Assembly (NCBI GenBank): GCA_002751075.1 | Contig: NAOQ01000489.1 | Span: 1-18,435, forward strand | Direction of reading: 5' to 3' | DNA: 18,435 nt | Origin: Ichthyophonus hoferi | Lineage: Eukaryota > Opisthokonta > Ichthyosporea > Ichthyophonida > Ichthyophonidae | In this document: in pieces, positions 9,635 to 16,849 of the stretch | Position numbering within the stretch: the first letter of the stretch is position 1 | How the letters are laid out: each line of letters opens with the position of its first letter | Translations under genes and position numbers: made by a program | The notes under the pieces: model-generated | The model's database searches: none | Seen by the model: the letters and a program-made list of their open reading frames with translations, nothing else | What the model was told of the DNA's origin: nothing

Positions 9635-11663
9635 ATGTATTTGCAAACAAAATTAAAAATTCCTTTGAAGCCAGTTAAATTTATTGTTTTAAGAGGCGTT
9701 ACCACGACAATGGTAACTGTACCTGAACCAATTGAATACCCTCATGTACCTAGGATATATGATAGTATAAAGGAGCCGCCTAAATTGAATATAAATGATA
9801 AGACACCACGTAGGTTATTATAATATTTTGTAGTATTGTATATAGGGCTATATTAGGGTTGTATGTGTGTATCTCTGTATGTGGGTAGGGAGGGAGGGAG
9901 GGAGAGAAGGAGGCATATATGATAGTATGATAGTATGTATGATAGTATGTATGCATATATGTTTAGCTATGTATATACATGCACGTGTATATGTGTACAT
10001 AAAAATAGTATATGATATGAGTATAGTTATATACATAACTTATATAGATAGATATACGCATATCATTGTATGCATAAATGAATTATACTGTATATTTATG
10101 GATAAACAATATAGGACTTTCTGCATATTCACACATATAAATATATTTCAATATATATATATATAGCAATCATTATCTAATCTCTCTCTCTCCCTCTTCC
10201 TCTCTCTCCTACAGCCAAAGCCCTAGAGACAGATCCTTTCCCGTACCATAAAGTTAATGATCATGATGGACCAGCTAAATTTCACTGTAGTATGATGAAG
10301 TTCCTTAATATGAGAGAGGTCAGTAGGCGGAGAGAGTCACTGAAACTACCATGTAAGTGGCATATAATATAGGAAAGAAGGAGAGGGAGAGGGATAGGGA
10401 GAGGGATAGAGAAAGAGGGTTGTGTGGCACGTAGTGTATGGTATGTGTGATGTTGTATCGTATATAGTATATGGTTTATATTATACCTACCAAATTAACA
10501 TATACTATACCCTATACACCCTGTACCATACACCCCATATACCCTATATACCTTATATTATACTCAATATAGTATATTGTTCTGGATCTATTATTCAAAT
10601 TAGTGCACTAGATAACCCTACCTCTACTAGGCCTAGAGCCTTTTTGGGAAGGTGTATTGCTATAAAGAAAAGTGGTATGTATGTATGTATGTATGTATGT
10701 AACGTAGCCATCTCTCTATCTATAAAACCATATATGTAATTTATACAACTATATTAATGATTTATTAATCGTTACTATATTAATATATTAAGACTAATTA
10801 GCCATTAGTAATTAAAATTAATAGTAACTATATAATGGTTTTTAATATATTAATACTATACATAGTGATAGTTACATTATAGTAATAACAATTCAAGTAT
10901 ATATTAATAGTAATCTATTGCTGTAATTATAACAAGTAAATAAATAGCCAAATTTAATCCTAATTAAACTAGCAAAACAAACTGTAAACCTAAGCACAAT
11001 AGCAACAATGATTGTAATAATGGAATAATAGTATTAATAGTACTAATAATATTATAAAATATCCTACTATATCTTCTTATATCCTACTCTATTATAAAAA
11101 CAGGCAATGCAACCCGTATAACATTACGAAATATAGTTGATGGGATTCCAGTAGAGAAGCAATATCCCCTATATTCTCCATTGATAACTGACTTTAAGGT
11201 ATATATTCTATTGTATTATTGCATTGTGCTCTGTTGTATTGTATTGTAATGTTGCGTATTGTATTTCATTATATTGCATGATATTGTATTGTAGTATAAT
11301 GTTTTAGATTATATTGTATTGTATTGTATTGTATTGTATTGCATTATATAATATTGTTTTGTATTGTTTTGTATTGTTTCGTATTGTTTTGTATTGTATT
11401 ATATTGTATTATATTATCATGCATGGCATTATGTTATATTATGTTATGCTGTCTTATACCTATACCATCCTACCCTGACCTTCCTCACCCTTCCTATTCA
11501 GACTATCAAGTACGAACGTGGTAACAAGTCCAGGCTATTTTATTTGCGTAATCTTAAATGTCATCCAGTAGCTGAGAATTATATTAACCCTAATTTATAT
11601 AGACATCTACTAGATGACCAATCACAAGATATTGCCCATACCCCTTCATCCACTAAGAAATGA
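9635..11663 (+). CDS. MRPL19: Mitochondrial ribosomal protein bL19m, complete 5-exon gene
   Basis: The product is the mitochondrial large-subunit protein homologous to bacterial L19, which lies at the subunit interface. Exons are 9635-9809, 10215-10352, 10573-10674, 11104-11198 and 11502-11663 (TGA); all introns are GT..AG, with phases 1, 1, 1 and 0, giving 223 residues. The L19 signature is collinear: VSRRRESLKLP (about 94-104), GSIIQISALDNP, FLGRCIAIKKSG, then ATRITLRNIVDGIPVEKQYP and LYSPLI, and finally KSRLFYLR. These match bacterial motifs such as VR.ISYGVGVER.FPLHSP and AKLYYLR. The first ~30 residues are basic (K6, K8, K12, K15, R20) with no acidic residue, as expected for a mitochondrial presequence, which supports the ATG at 9635. 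The tail after YLR is about 40 residues, shorter than in the human protein (about 290 total). The exon 3 acceptor (AATATAG at 10572) is the least certain border. Confidence 0.94.
9886..9912 (+). repeat. GGGA-rich simple repeat in MRPL19 intron 1
   Basis: Repeated GGGAGGGAGGGAGAG-type units lie about 80 bp after the exon 1 donor. The G runs on the transcribed-sense strand could form a G-quadruplex in RNA, but this is only a composition argument. Confidence 0.7.
10745..10890. repeat. AT-rich imperfect inverted repeat in MRPL19 intron 3
   Basis: GTTACTATATTAATATATTAA at about 10769-10790 is mirrored by TTAATATATTAATACTATA at about 10842-10860, with AGTTAC further out. It could fold as a hairpin in the pre-mRNA. 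In sequence this AT-rich, the structure may be fortuitous. Confidence 0.45.
11205..11450 (+). repeat. (TATTG)n pentanucleotide array in MRPL19 intron 4
   Basis: Imperfect TATTG units (with CATTG, TTTTG, TATTA variants) fill most of the 303-bp intron 4. The same pentamer forms the larger array at 17364-17699. Frames through it read as Tyr/Cys/Ile/Val/Leu repeats and are not coding. Confidence 0.93.
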
Positions 11664-11914
11664 TCTTTAGTTTTTAAGAATAACTTCTTAAATGCTATCT
11701 GTTGTGCTATGAGATATGTGGGGTTAGGCATTATATATTATATTATATTAAATCATAGTATTTTATGTTATAGTATATTTGATTGTATTATATTATATTT
11801 TTTTATATACTATTACAATGCATTGTAAGCTTTCGTATGACTTTATTCTATGGTATTACCTTATAAATTATTGTACTGCGTGCAATATCTATGACAATAA
11901 CACTAAATAATATT

Positions 11915-11920
11915 AATAAA
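11915..11920 (+). terminator. Candidate poly(A) signal for MRPL19
   Basis: AATAAA lies 252 bp after the MRPL19 stop codon, in otherwise gene-free sequence. It is the best-placed hexamer seen, but AT-rich DNA gives many such matches. Confidence 0.4.
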
Positions 11921-12084
11921 GCGTTTTATCAGTGACCATACTATTGGGCTATGATTTAGCAAACGAATTAATGTAAGCCATTAAAAATGTCAACAAACCG
12001 TTAGTCTGACTGATGGTCTCAATCTGAATCATATCTATCAGTTGATTAGTAGCATATAATAAACAAATATAATAAATTATAGTG

Positions 12085-12170
12085 CAATACAAATAAGTAA
12101 AGAAACAAGGAGTCATTGTAGCGTATTGCATATTTTACTATTATAAAATAATTAGCCAATACTGTCATGT
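12085..12170 (+). repeat. Spaced ~80-bp repeat module, copy 1
   Basis: Starts with TACAAATAAGTA and continues through GTATTGCATA.TTT..CTATTATAAAATAATT. It shares this layout with copies at 12446 and 12938. Not a recognised element. Confidence 0.65.
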
Positions 12171-12445
12171 ATTGGGTTTATCCTATAATGAAAACCGCTT
12201 AGTTACTAGGCTTCCTATAAGATCTTGGTTGCACTGATTTGATAAAGTGGCTTTAATCAACTTTAAAGATAACGTGTTTTCCATGTGTACATAAATAAAT
12301 TATAAGTAAACCTACTGAAGCGGGACGTCAGGCAAGGATTTTATTGCTCTTCTAATTCTAGATGTCTTGTTAAAAGTAGCCAGAATTATGATTCACTCTG
12401 ATTAGAGAGGTGGAGTTAATTAACACAGCTATTAGAAAATAGTTG

Positions 12446-12525
12446 ACAAATACAAATAAGTAGCTAAATAAGGATTTATGGTAGTGTATTATGCATGTTT
12501 CTATTATAAAATGCTAAAACAGGAA
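12446..12525 (+). repeat. Spaced ~80-bp repeat module, copy 2
   Basis: TACAAATAAGTAGCTAAATA is followed by GGATTTATG and GCATGTTTCTATTATAAAAT. Its TACAAATAAGTA anchor lies 363 bp after that of copy 1. Closest to copy 3 (GCATATGTTTCTATTTTAAAAT). Confidence 0.7.
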
Positions 12526-12654
12526 TATTTAATTAATTTACGTATTTGTTTATATAGCTCTAATCATTTAATATTATTAGCAATTATTATTGCATATGCA
12601 GCCTGAAAAAATAGCTGAGGCAATCTGTTGATGTTATATGGCAATCCAAAATAA

Positions 12655-12933
12655 TCGATCAAAATTGAACCAGCCTATGGCAGAGGTCCTGCAACTATTT
12701 ACTATGTCATTTCAGATTATAAGCTTGGAGATCTTGATAAGATAGCATATTGCTTAGACATCCTTCCTATGGCACGTCATGCTGAATTGTTTTATAATAA
12801 AAATGTGTCTCAGCATATCTGTACTTCATGTATACAAAGAGACACGTTAAAACGCCCCTTAATTTGGTATTCTCCTTTTAAACGAACATTTGTCTCAGGA
12901 ATGCTCCTGCCTCTACATCTCAACATAAAATAA
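12655..12933 (+). CDS. 92-residue open frame of unknown family, no N-terminal ATG
   Basis: Runs stop to stop for 92 codons with no early ATG; the first in-frame ATG is near residue 42. It is long for DNA this AT-rich and has a protein-like composition: IEPAYGRGPATIYYVISD, YKLGDLDKIAYCLDILPMAR, ELFYNKNVSQHICTSCIQRD, LKRPLIWYSPFK. The LKRPLIWYS part recurs at about 5400-5430. GPATIYYV...LGDLDK is weakly parallel to GTTIRYSLGDPK in copy A (5970-6411). No splice acceptor was placed at its start, and it is flanked by repeat copies 2 and 3. It may be an exon, a member of the relic family, or a fragment of an element. Function unknown. Confidence 0.35.
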   Translation, partial: SIKIEPAYGRGPATIYYVISDYKLGDLDKIAYCLDILPMARHAELFYNKNVSQHICTSCIQRDTLKRPLIWYSPFKRTFVSGMLLPLHLNIK

Positions 12934-12937
12934 CCAA

Positions 12938-13015
12938 CCAGTACAAATAAGTAACTAAATATGGATTCATATAGTATGTTGCATATGTTTCTATTTTAAA
13001 ATAATTTATAGGCCA
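12938..13015 (+). repeat. Spaced ~80-bp repeat module, copy 3
   Basis: TACAAATAAGTAACTAAATATGG followed by TTGCATATGTTTCTATTTTAAAATAATTTA. It begins just after the stop of the 12655-12933 frame, 491 bp after the copy 2 anchor. A related but weaker match (CAGTAACAATAAGTATCTAAA) lies near 17150. Confidence 0.7.
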
Positions 13016-13097
13016 TGTCATCATAAGTGATGAAGAGAGGAGAGGAGAGGGAAAGAAAAGATGACGGCTTATTGCACAACATAACAGGACGTCAAAT

Positions 13098-13255
13098 ATA
13101 GCTATAGTCATCTAATTAGTTATTGAGCTCTATAGTGACTAATTTGGTCAATAGTCCAAGTATGAATAAAGGAGTTATAGCTATAGTTATCTAAGTAGTT
13201 AATGAATTTAATAATGATTAATTTAGTCATTAGTCCGAGTACATTAGTCCGAGTA
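13098..13255 (+). repeat. Diverged tandem duplication, ~77-bp unit
   Basis: Unit 1 (13098-13164) and unit 2 (13176-13241) both run TATAGCTATAGT.ATCTAA..AGTTA, then TAATTT.GTCA.TAGTCC.AGTA. The unit 2 end CATTAGTCCGAGTA is itself repeated at once. A weaker relative of the unit's start lies at about 13780-13806. Confidence 0.7.
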
Positions 13256-13259
13256 TGGT

Positions 13260-13735
13260 ATACTACAACTACTGCTAAAGCGGTGATTATATTCCCATTA
13301 TATTAGATTGGATGGATATTGAATTATGTTGAAAATACTTCTAGGACAAAAGTAGACCAATAGCACACAGCTTTTTTGAATATCATTACTATTATAATGC
13401 ATTTTTTGCCCACCTGTATCAGCATAAACTTCTTTTATTGTCCAATAAAACCAATAGAAAGTATAATCAACCGGAATATTGGAGGAGTTAAAATAAAATG
13501 TCATGAGACACTCACTATCCTTAGTGTTAAGATCAATCCACTGGTGGATCGATATGTGAATATTTTAATTGGCCAATCGGAATTTAAAGAATTTAATAAC
13601 ATAATTGCTATATTATGTATAACCAATAATTGTGAAGTATTTTAAATTACAAATACCAATAACATAAACCACTCGCTTTAAAATGGTTTAATGCCTATAT
13701 ACTTTAAGTATACTTCGTAAAATAACAGAACTAAT
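13260..13735. other. AT-rich intergenic DNA with one ambiguous open frame
   Basis: A plus frame at 13376-13645 (in-frame ATG 13397) gives about 82 residues, including NPLVDRYVNILIGQSEFKEF. There is no known match, no clear splice border, and an overlapping minus frame (13298-13504) is also open. Not called as a gene. Confidence 0.4.
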
Positions 13736-13738
13736 ACA

Positions 13739-13910
13739 TGATGTCAAATATGGCTGCATGCACAACACACCTAAAGTAACTGTAGTCATAATTATCTAAT
13801 TATTTAATGCTAGGTTCTGAAATATTATATATATAACGCCATATTTAGGAAATTTAAGAAGGTTCTGTCTGAGACAGAATAAAGACTCTTGATTCTTCAA
13901 TGATATTTAA
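13739..13910 (+). repeat. TATA- and AATAAA-bearing repeat, copy 2 (possibly LTR-like)
   Basis: Shares the TAATGCTAGG...TATATATA core with 4855-4925. Downstream come a perfect hairpin, TTCTGTCT-G-AGACAGAA (about 13863-13879), overlapping AATAAA, then GACTCTTGATTCTTCA. TATA, hairpin and poly(A) hexamer in this order resemble the promoter/R part of a small LTR. No partner LTR or coding domain was found, so this is only a suggestion. Confidence 0.35.
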
Positions 13911-14119
13911 TTATTACCAAATAATAAATAAATGGAATAAGTTATATTCTAATGTAAATAAACATGGAATCATAGCAACAAATTGTACAAGTGTCCATTT
14001 TCAAATAACCACTATATCATCTTAAGTAGCAAGGCAATATCTGTATTGTTTTACATAAAGACTGTGTTTAAATCGGACCAAATTACCATCTACATAGACC
14101 ATATATAGTAATATTATAC

Positions 14120-14800
14120 TGTTGAAATATTTCAGCTTCTACAAGTTAATGCTTGTAGCTGCATACTTCATGATGTCTTGTACGTAGAATAGTTATTGCT
14201 CACGTAGAATTGTAATGAATATTCAGTAGCGTTTAGCACGAGGTCTCAATCAATAATTAAAAACTAGATATTAGTTGATGATAAGTAATTAATTACATAA
14301 TGTCACTAGTTATATTGATTAGGACTAAATGCTCAGTACAATCTAGCATGTAAATTTACCGTTTGTCTCTTAACTCTTAGTGTTGGTCAATGGTAATTAT
14401 TTGCATAATCAATCATTGGAAAAGATGATGCTAGTCACATGTAGAGACCAGTTTGGTAGAACACTTGGTCGGGGATATACGTATCTCTGATGTTTATCAC
14501 ACGGTCAACTGGTATTGACATTGAGCCAACAATTCTATAACCAGTAACTACAAACTACCAACGCTCTTTAAACCACGGTAAATTTATGTGCTAATCTGCA
14601 CTAAACTTCTAGTCCCAATTAAATAAAATTAGCGATATCATAAGATTAATTAATTGTCCCTAATTAAGATCTAGCACTTGAGACCTCGTAAATGCTATTG
14701 CATGTTTTGTGTAGAAGGCAAAACTAACAATAAACGTGTCTAACAACAGACATCATAAATTTTCCAGTCTAATACCTGTGGGAGCTGAGATACGTCAACA
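14120..14800 (-). repeat. Putative 3' LTR of the copia relic (~681 bp)
   Basis: On plus it starts TGTTGA (14120) and ends TCAACA (14795-14800), a perfect 6-bp terminal inverted repeat with TG..CA ends. Its inner end abuts the polypurine tract, exactly where a 3' LTR should begin. The outer end is set by the matching terminus only, since there is no second LTR to compare. The 5 bp outside it are TATAC; the partner target-site copy is not seen. Confidence 0.75.
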
Positions 14801-14810
14801 CTCCCCCTAC
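14801..14810 (-). promoter_or_regulatory. Polypurine tract of the copia relic
   Basis: GTAGGGGGAG on minus lies directly before the TGTTGACG start of the LTR. This is the usual plus-strand primer position in LTR retrotransposons. Confidence 0.8.
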
Positions 14811-15793
14811 GTCCCAACATACATGTGAGCACGTAATTTACTCATCAAGGGTTAGTTTCTGACGATCGCACATGAATTGGGCTGGGGCTAAAGCCCTGAC
14901 GAGGATGTCTGCTTTTACTGCATGAGTTACAATCAGTTTGAAGTAAATGTCCCCGATTCTTAAAGCCTCCCTGGTGTAGTGAAATTTTACATTGATATAC
15001 TTTGCATTCTTTGTAATTCCGTTATTCTCGGAGATGCGGATCGCAGACTGGTTGTCCTCAAAGACGATCACTGGACTTGACCCTATCCCGATACTTTCCA
15101 ACATACTTGAAGTCCACAAAATCTCATGAACTGCTGCACTGAGTGCATTGTGTTTGGCCTCTGTGCTGGGAGAGGCAATATCAACTGTTTTTTACTGAAT
15201 CATGTCACTGGGGTGTCATTGAGGAACAGTATTCATCTTGTTGTGGACTTGCTGGATTTTCATGTCTCCAGTAAAATCGGCAACTACATATGCCTTGAGT
15301 TCCAAAGGGGTTTTTTGGTAAGCCAGGCTAATATCTGGAGTCATGTTGAGACAGGTCATTGTGTGTAAAACCATTTTTCAGTGGAACTAGGATAGATTGG
15401 AAGCAAATCTCTCTAGGTAGCTGACTGCGAATGCAATATCGAGCCTTGTTAATCTAGAGAGCCACAGTAGGCATCTTATTGCTTTCTGGTAGTCTCTGAG
15501 GTTGCACCTTGGGGTTGACTTTGTGTCATGGTCTAAGTCTGATACATGGTTGGGGAGGATAGGGGACATGGCTTGCTTAACACCATCCATGTCGTATGAC
15601 CTCAGCACTTCCTTGATGTCTCTCTCCTGGGTTAATTGAATAGACCCTTGACTACTTTGCCCAATCTGATGACCCATATACTTAGTTAAAAACCCCATCT
15701 CCTTGGTGTTAAACAGTTTATTCATACTGTCAATCAGACTTCATGTTGTATCTTTGTTACTGGAAGTAAGAGCATGTTATCCCCATAGACACA

Positions 15794-16312
15794 TTGCGAG
15801 AAAATATGAAGTTCTATGGGAACTCAATAGGCATGGGTCCGCATTGGGCAGGAAAAGTTGCTGATCTGCAAAAAATGCAGCTAAAGTACACTACCAGACT
15901 AAAACAAACTGCCCTAGTCCATATAAACATATCTGGAGCTTGCATACCCTATATGGGAAGCCGGAATCCTCAAAGGTATTGACCTTGACCTTGAACCAAA
16001 AACTATATAACTAGAAACTACAGTCATAGTTTGGATCCTTGATTTGATTAAATGTTGCAATCAATAAACGTCTCGTACAAAAGACTTTATTTCCTCGTTT
16101 CATTATTATTATTAAGTAGTCGCTATGGTAGTAACTAAGAGAGAAACAACAACTCTTAGGATTACTAAAGTTCAACGCAAGTCAGCGATTCCCATAGCAA
16201 CTACTTGAGGACCCATGGATCTAGTTTCCAGAAACCAATGACATTATGCATTGCGATCACATTCCAAACACTATTACTTCTATCCAATTAGATTGAGGAT
16301 TGATTTTCAATA
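15794..16312. other. Unassigned stretch beyond the copia body, with LTR-like and hairpin-like pieces
   Basis: A 62-codon plus frame (15794-15982) lies partly over the fading copia end and is not recognised. At about 15975-16101 a run on plus holds CTATATAACTAG, then about 60 bp later CAATAAACG, and ends CTCGTTTCA; this is LTR-like in layout but has no partner. GGTATTGAC.TTGA..CAA in it also resembles part of the copia LTR (14511-14555). An imperfect inverted repeat follows at 16114-16206. Confidence 0.35.
16114..16206. repeat. Imperfect inverted repeat, 93 bp
   Basis: AAGTAGTCGCTATGG (16114-16128) pairs with CCATAGCAACTACTT (16192-16206, one mismatch), and the inner TAAGAG (16136-16141) pairs with CTCTTA (16153-16158). 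The right arm carries about 20 extra bases. It could be a small foldback remnant or a transcript hairpin. Confidence 0.6.
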
Positions 16313-16531
16313 ATGTCACTTAAGAAGAAAGCAGAACTAATAAGTAATAGTAAGGTATTTAGGATACAACTCTCATCAGATTGGTGTCATGATGAAACGT
16401 CAGGGAATGTTTTAGATGCCCTTGACTCCAGCTCGAGTAAAAGAGACAGAAAATGGACACTTTATGGAATGTATGTGGGCAGCAAGGCTGAATCTACTGG
16501 CATCTTAGATTCTGACATATATCATATATAG
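16313..16531 (+). CDS. 72-codon open frame, unknown protein, possibly one exon
   Basis: Starts at ATG and ends at TAG in the simple repeat that follows. The composition is protein-like: a lysine-rich start (MSLKKKAEL), FRIQLSSDWCHDETSGN, then a serine/lysine/arginine patch and KWTLYGMYVGSKAEST. No domain is recognised. Upstream are a CCAAT-type box (about 16274) and no obvious TATA. A strong donor-like AAG|GTATTT at about 16354 means the real coding part could be shorter. It converges with the minus-strand gene at 16850. It may be a chance frame or an element fragment. Confidence 0.3.
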   Translation: MSLKKKAELISNSKVFRIQLSSDWCHDETSGNVLDALDSSSSKRDRKWTLYGMYVGSKAESTGILDSDIYHI

Positions 16532-16712
16532 TCATAATATACCATATATAGTAATAATATACCCTATATAGTAATAATACATAATATACTTTATATAGTA
16601 ATAATATACTATATATATTGCAATAATAAACCACATATAGTAATAATAAATACATATAGTAATAATAAACATACACAATAATAACATACCATATATAGTA
16701 ATAATATTACCG
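16520..16712. repeat. (TATATAGTAATAATA)n-type minisatellite
   Basis: Units of about 15-24 bp (ATATACCATATATAGTAATA and shorter forms) repeat about ten times with changes. It separates the plus-strand frame ending at 16531 from the 3' end of the minus-strand gene. The minus frame through it is a Tyr/Leu-rich artefact. Confidence 0.85.
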
Positions 16713-16754
16713 TGGCATAGTTATTATTTTACAGAGTTGTGTATTGCAGTATAT

Positions 16755-16760
16755 TTTATT
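16755..16760 (-). terminator. Candidate poly(A) signal for the minus-strand unknown gene
   Basis: TTTATT on plus is AATAAA on minus, 90 bp past the proposed stop codon at 16850-16852. Position is right; the motif alone is weak in AT-rich DNA. Confidence 0.4.
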
Positions 16761-16849
16761 ACATTCCAGTATATTACCCTAAACCACACTAGATTATACT
16801 ATATTTGTCCTATATCATACTATATGATACAATATCATATCAGATTAGA

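Larger units (their letters stand above)
14120..15790 (-). mobile_element. Ty1/copia LTR retrotransposon relic, 3' part
   Basis: On minus, the order is reverse transcriptase C-terminal region (about 15790-15390), connection (about 15390-15120), RNase H (about 15119-14838), polypurine tract and LTR, as in Ty1/copia. Visible signatures are a copia-type YQ.AI..LLWL....RLDIAFAVS.L.RF block, the RNase H stretch VFEDNQSAIRISEN, and a tail like the ADIL..AL motif. The gag, protease and integrase regions and the second LTR are not in the window; the body fades near 15790. The element is broken, with at least several disruptions and the 5' half absent, and it looks old. Age cannot be set from LTR divergence because only one LTR is present. 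Confidence 0.92.

Noticed and set aside
11324-11663. Plus frames through the intron 4 TATTG array, one running into MRPL19 exon 5
   Set aside because: The N-terminal part is simple repeat; only the part after the acceptor at 11501 is coding.
11949-13111. Short minus frames at 11949-12131 and 12920-13111
   Set aside because: About 60 codons each, low complexity or hydrophobic, overlapping repeat modules on the other strand.
15126-15368. 80-codon plus frame
   Set aside because: Antisense to the copia connection region between reverse transcriptase and RNase H.
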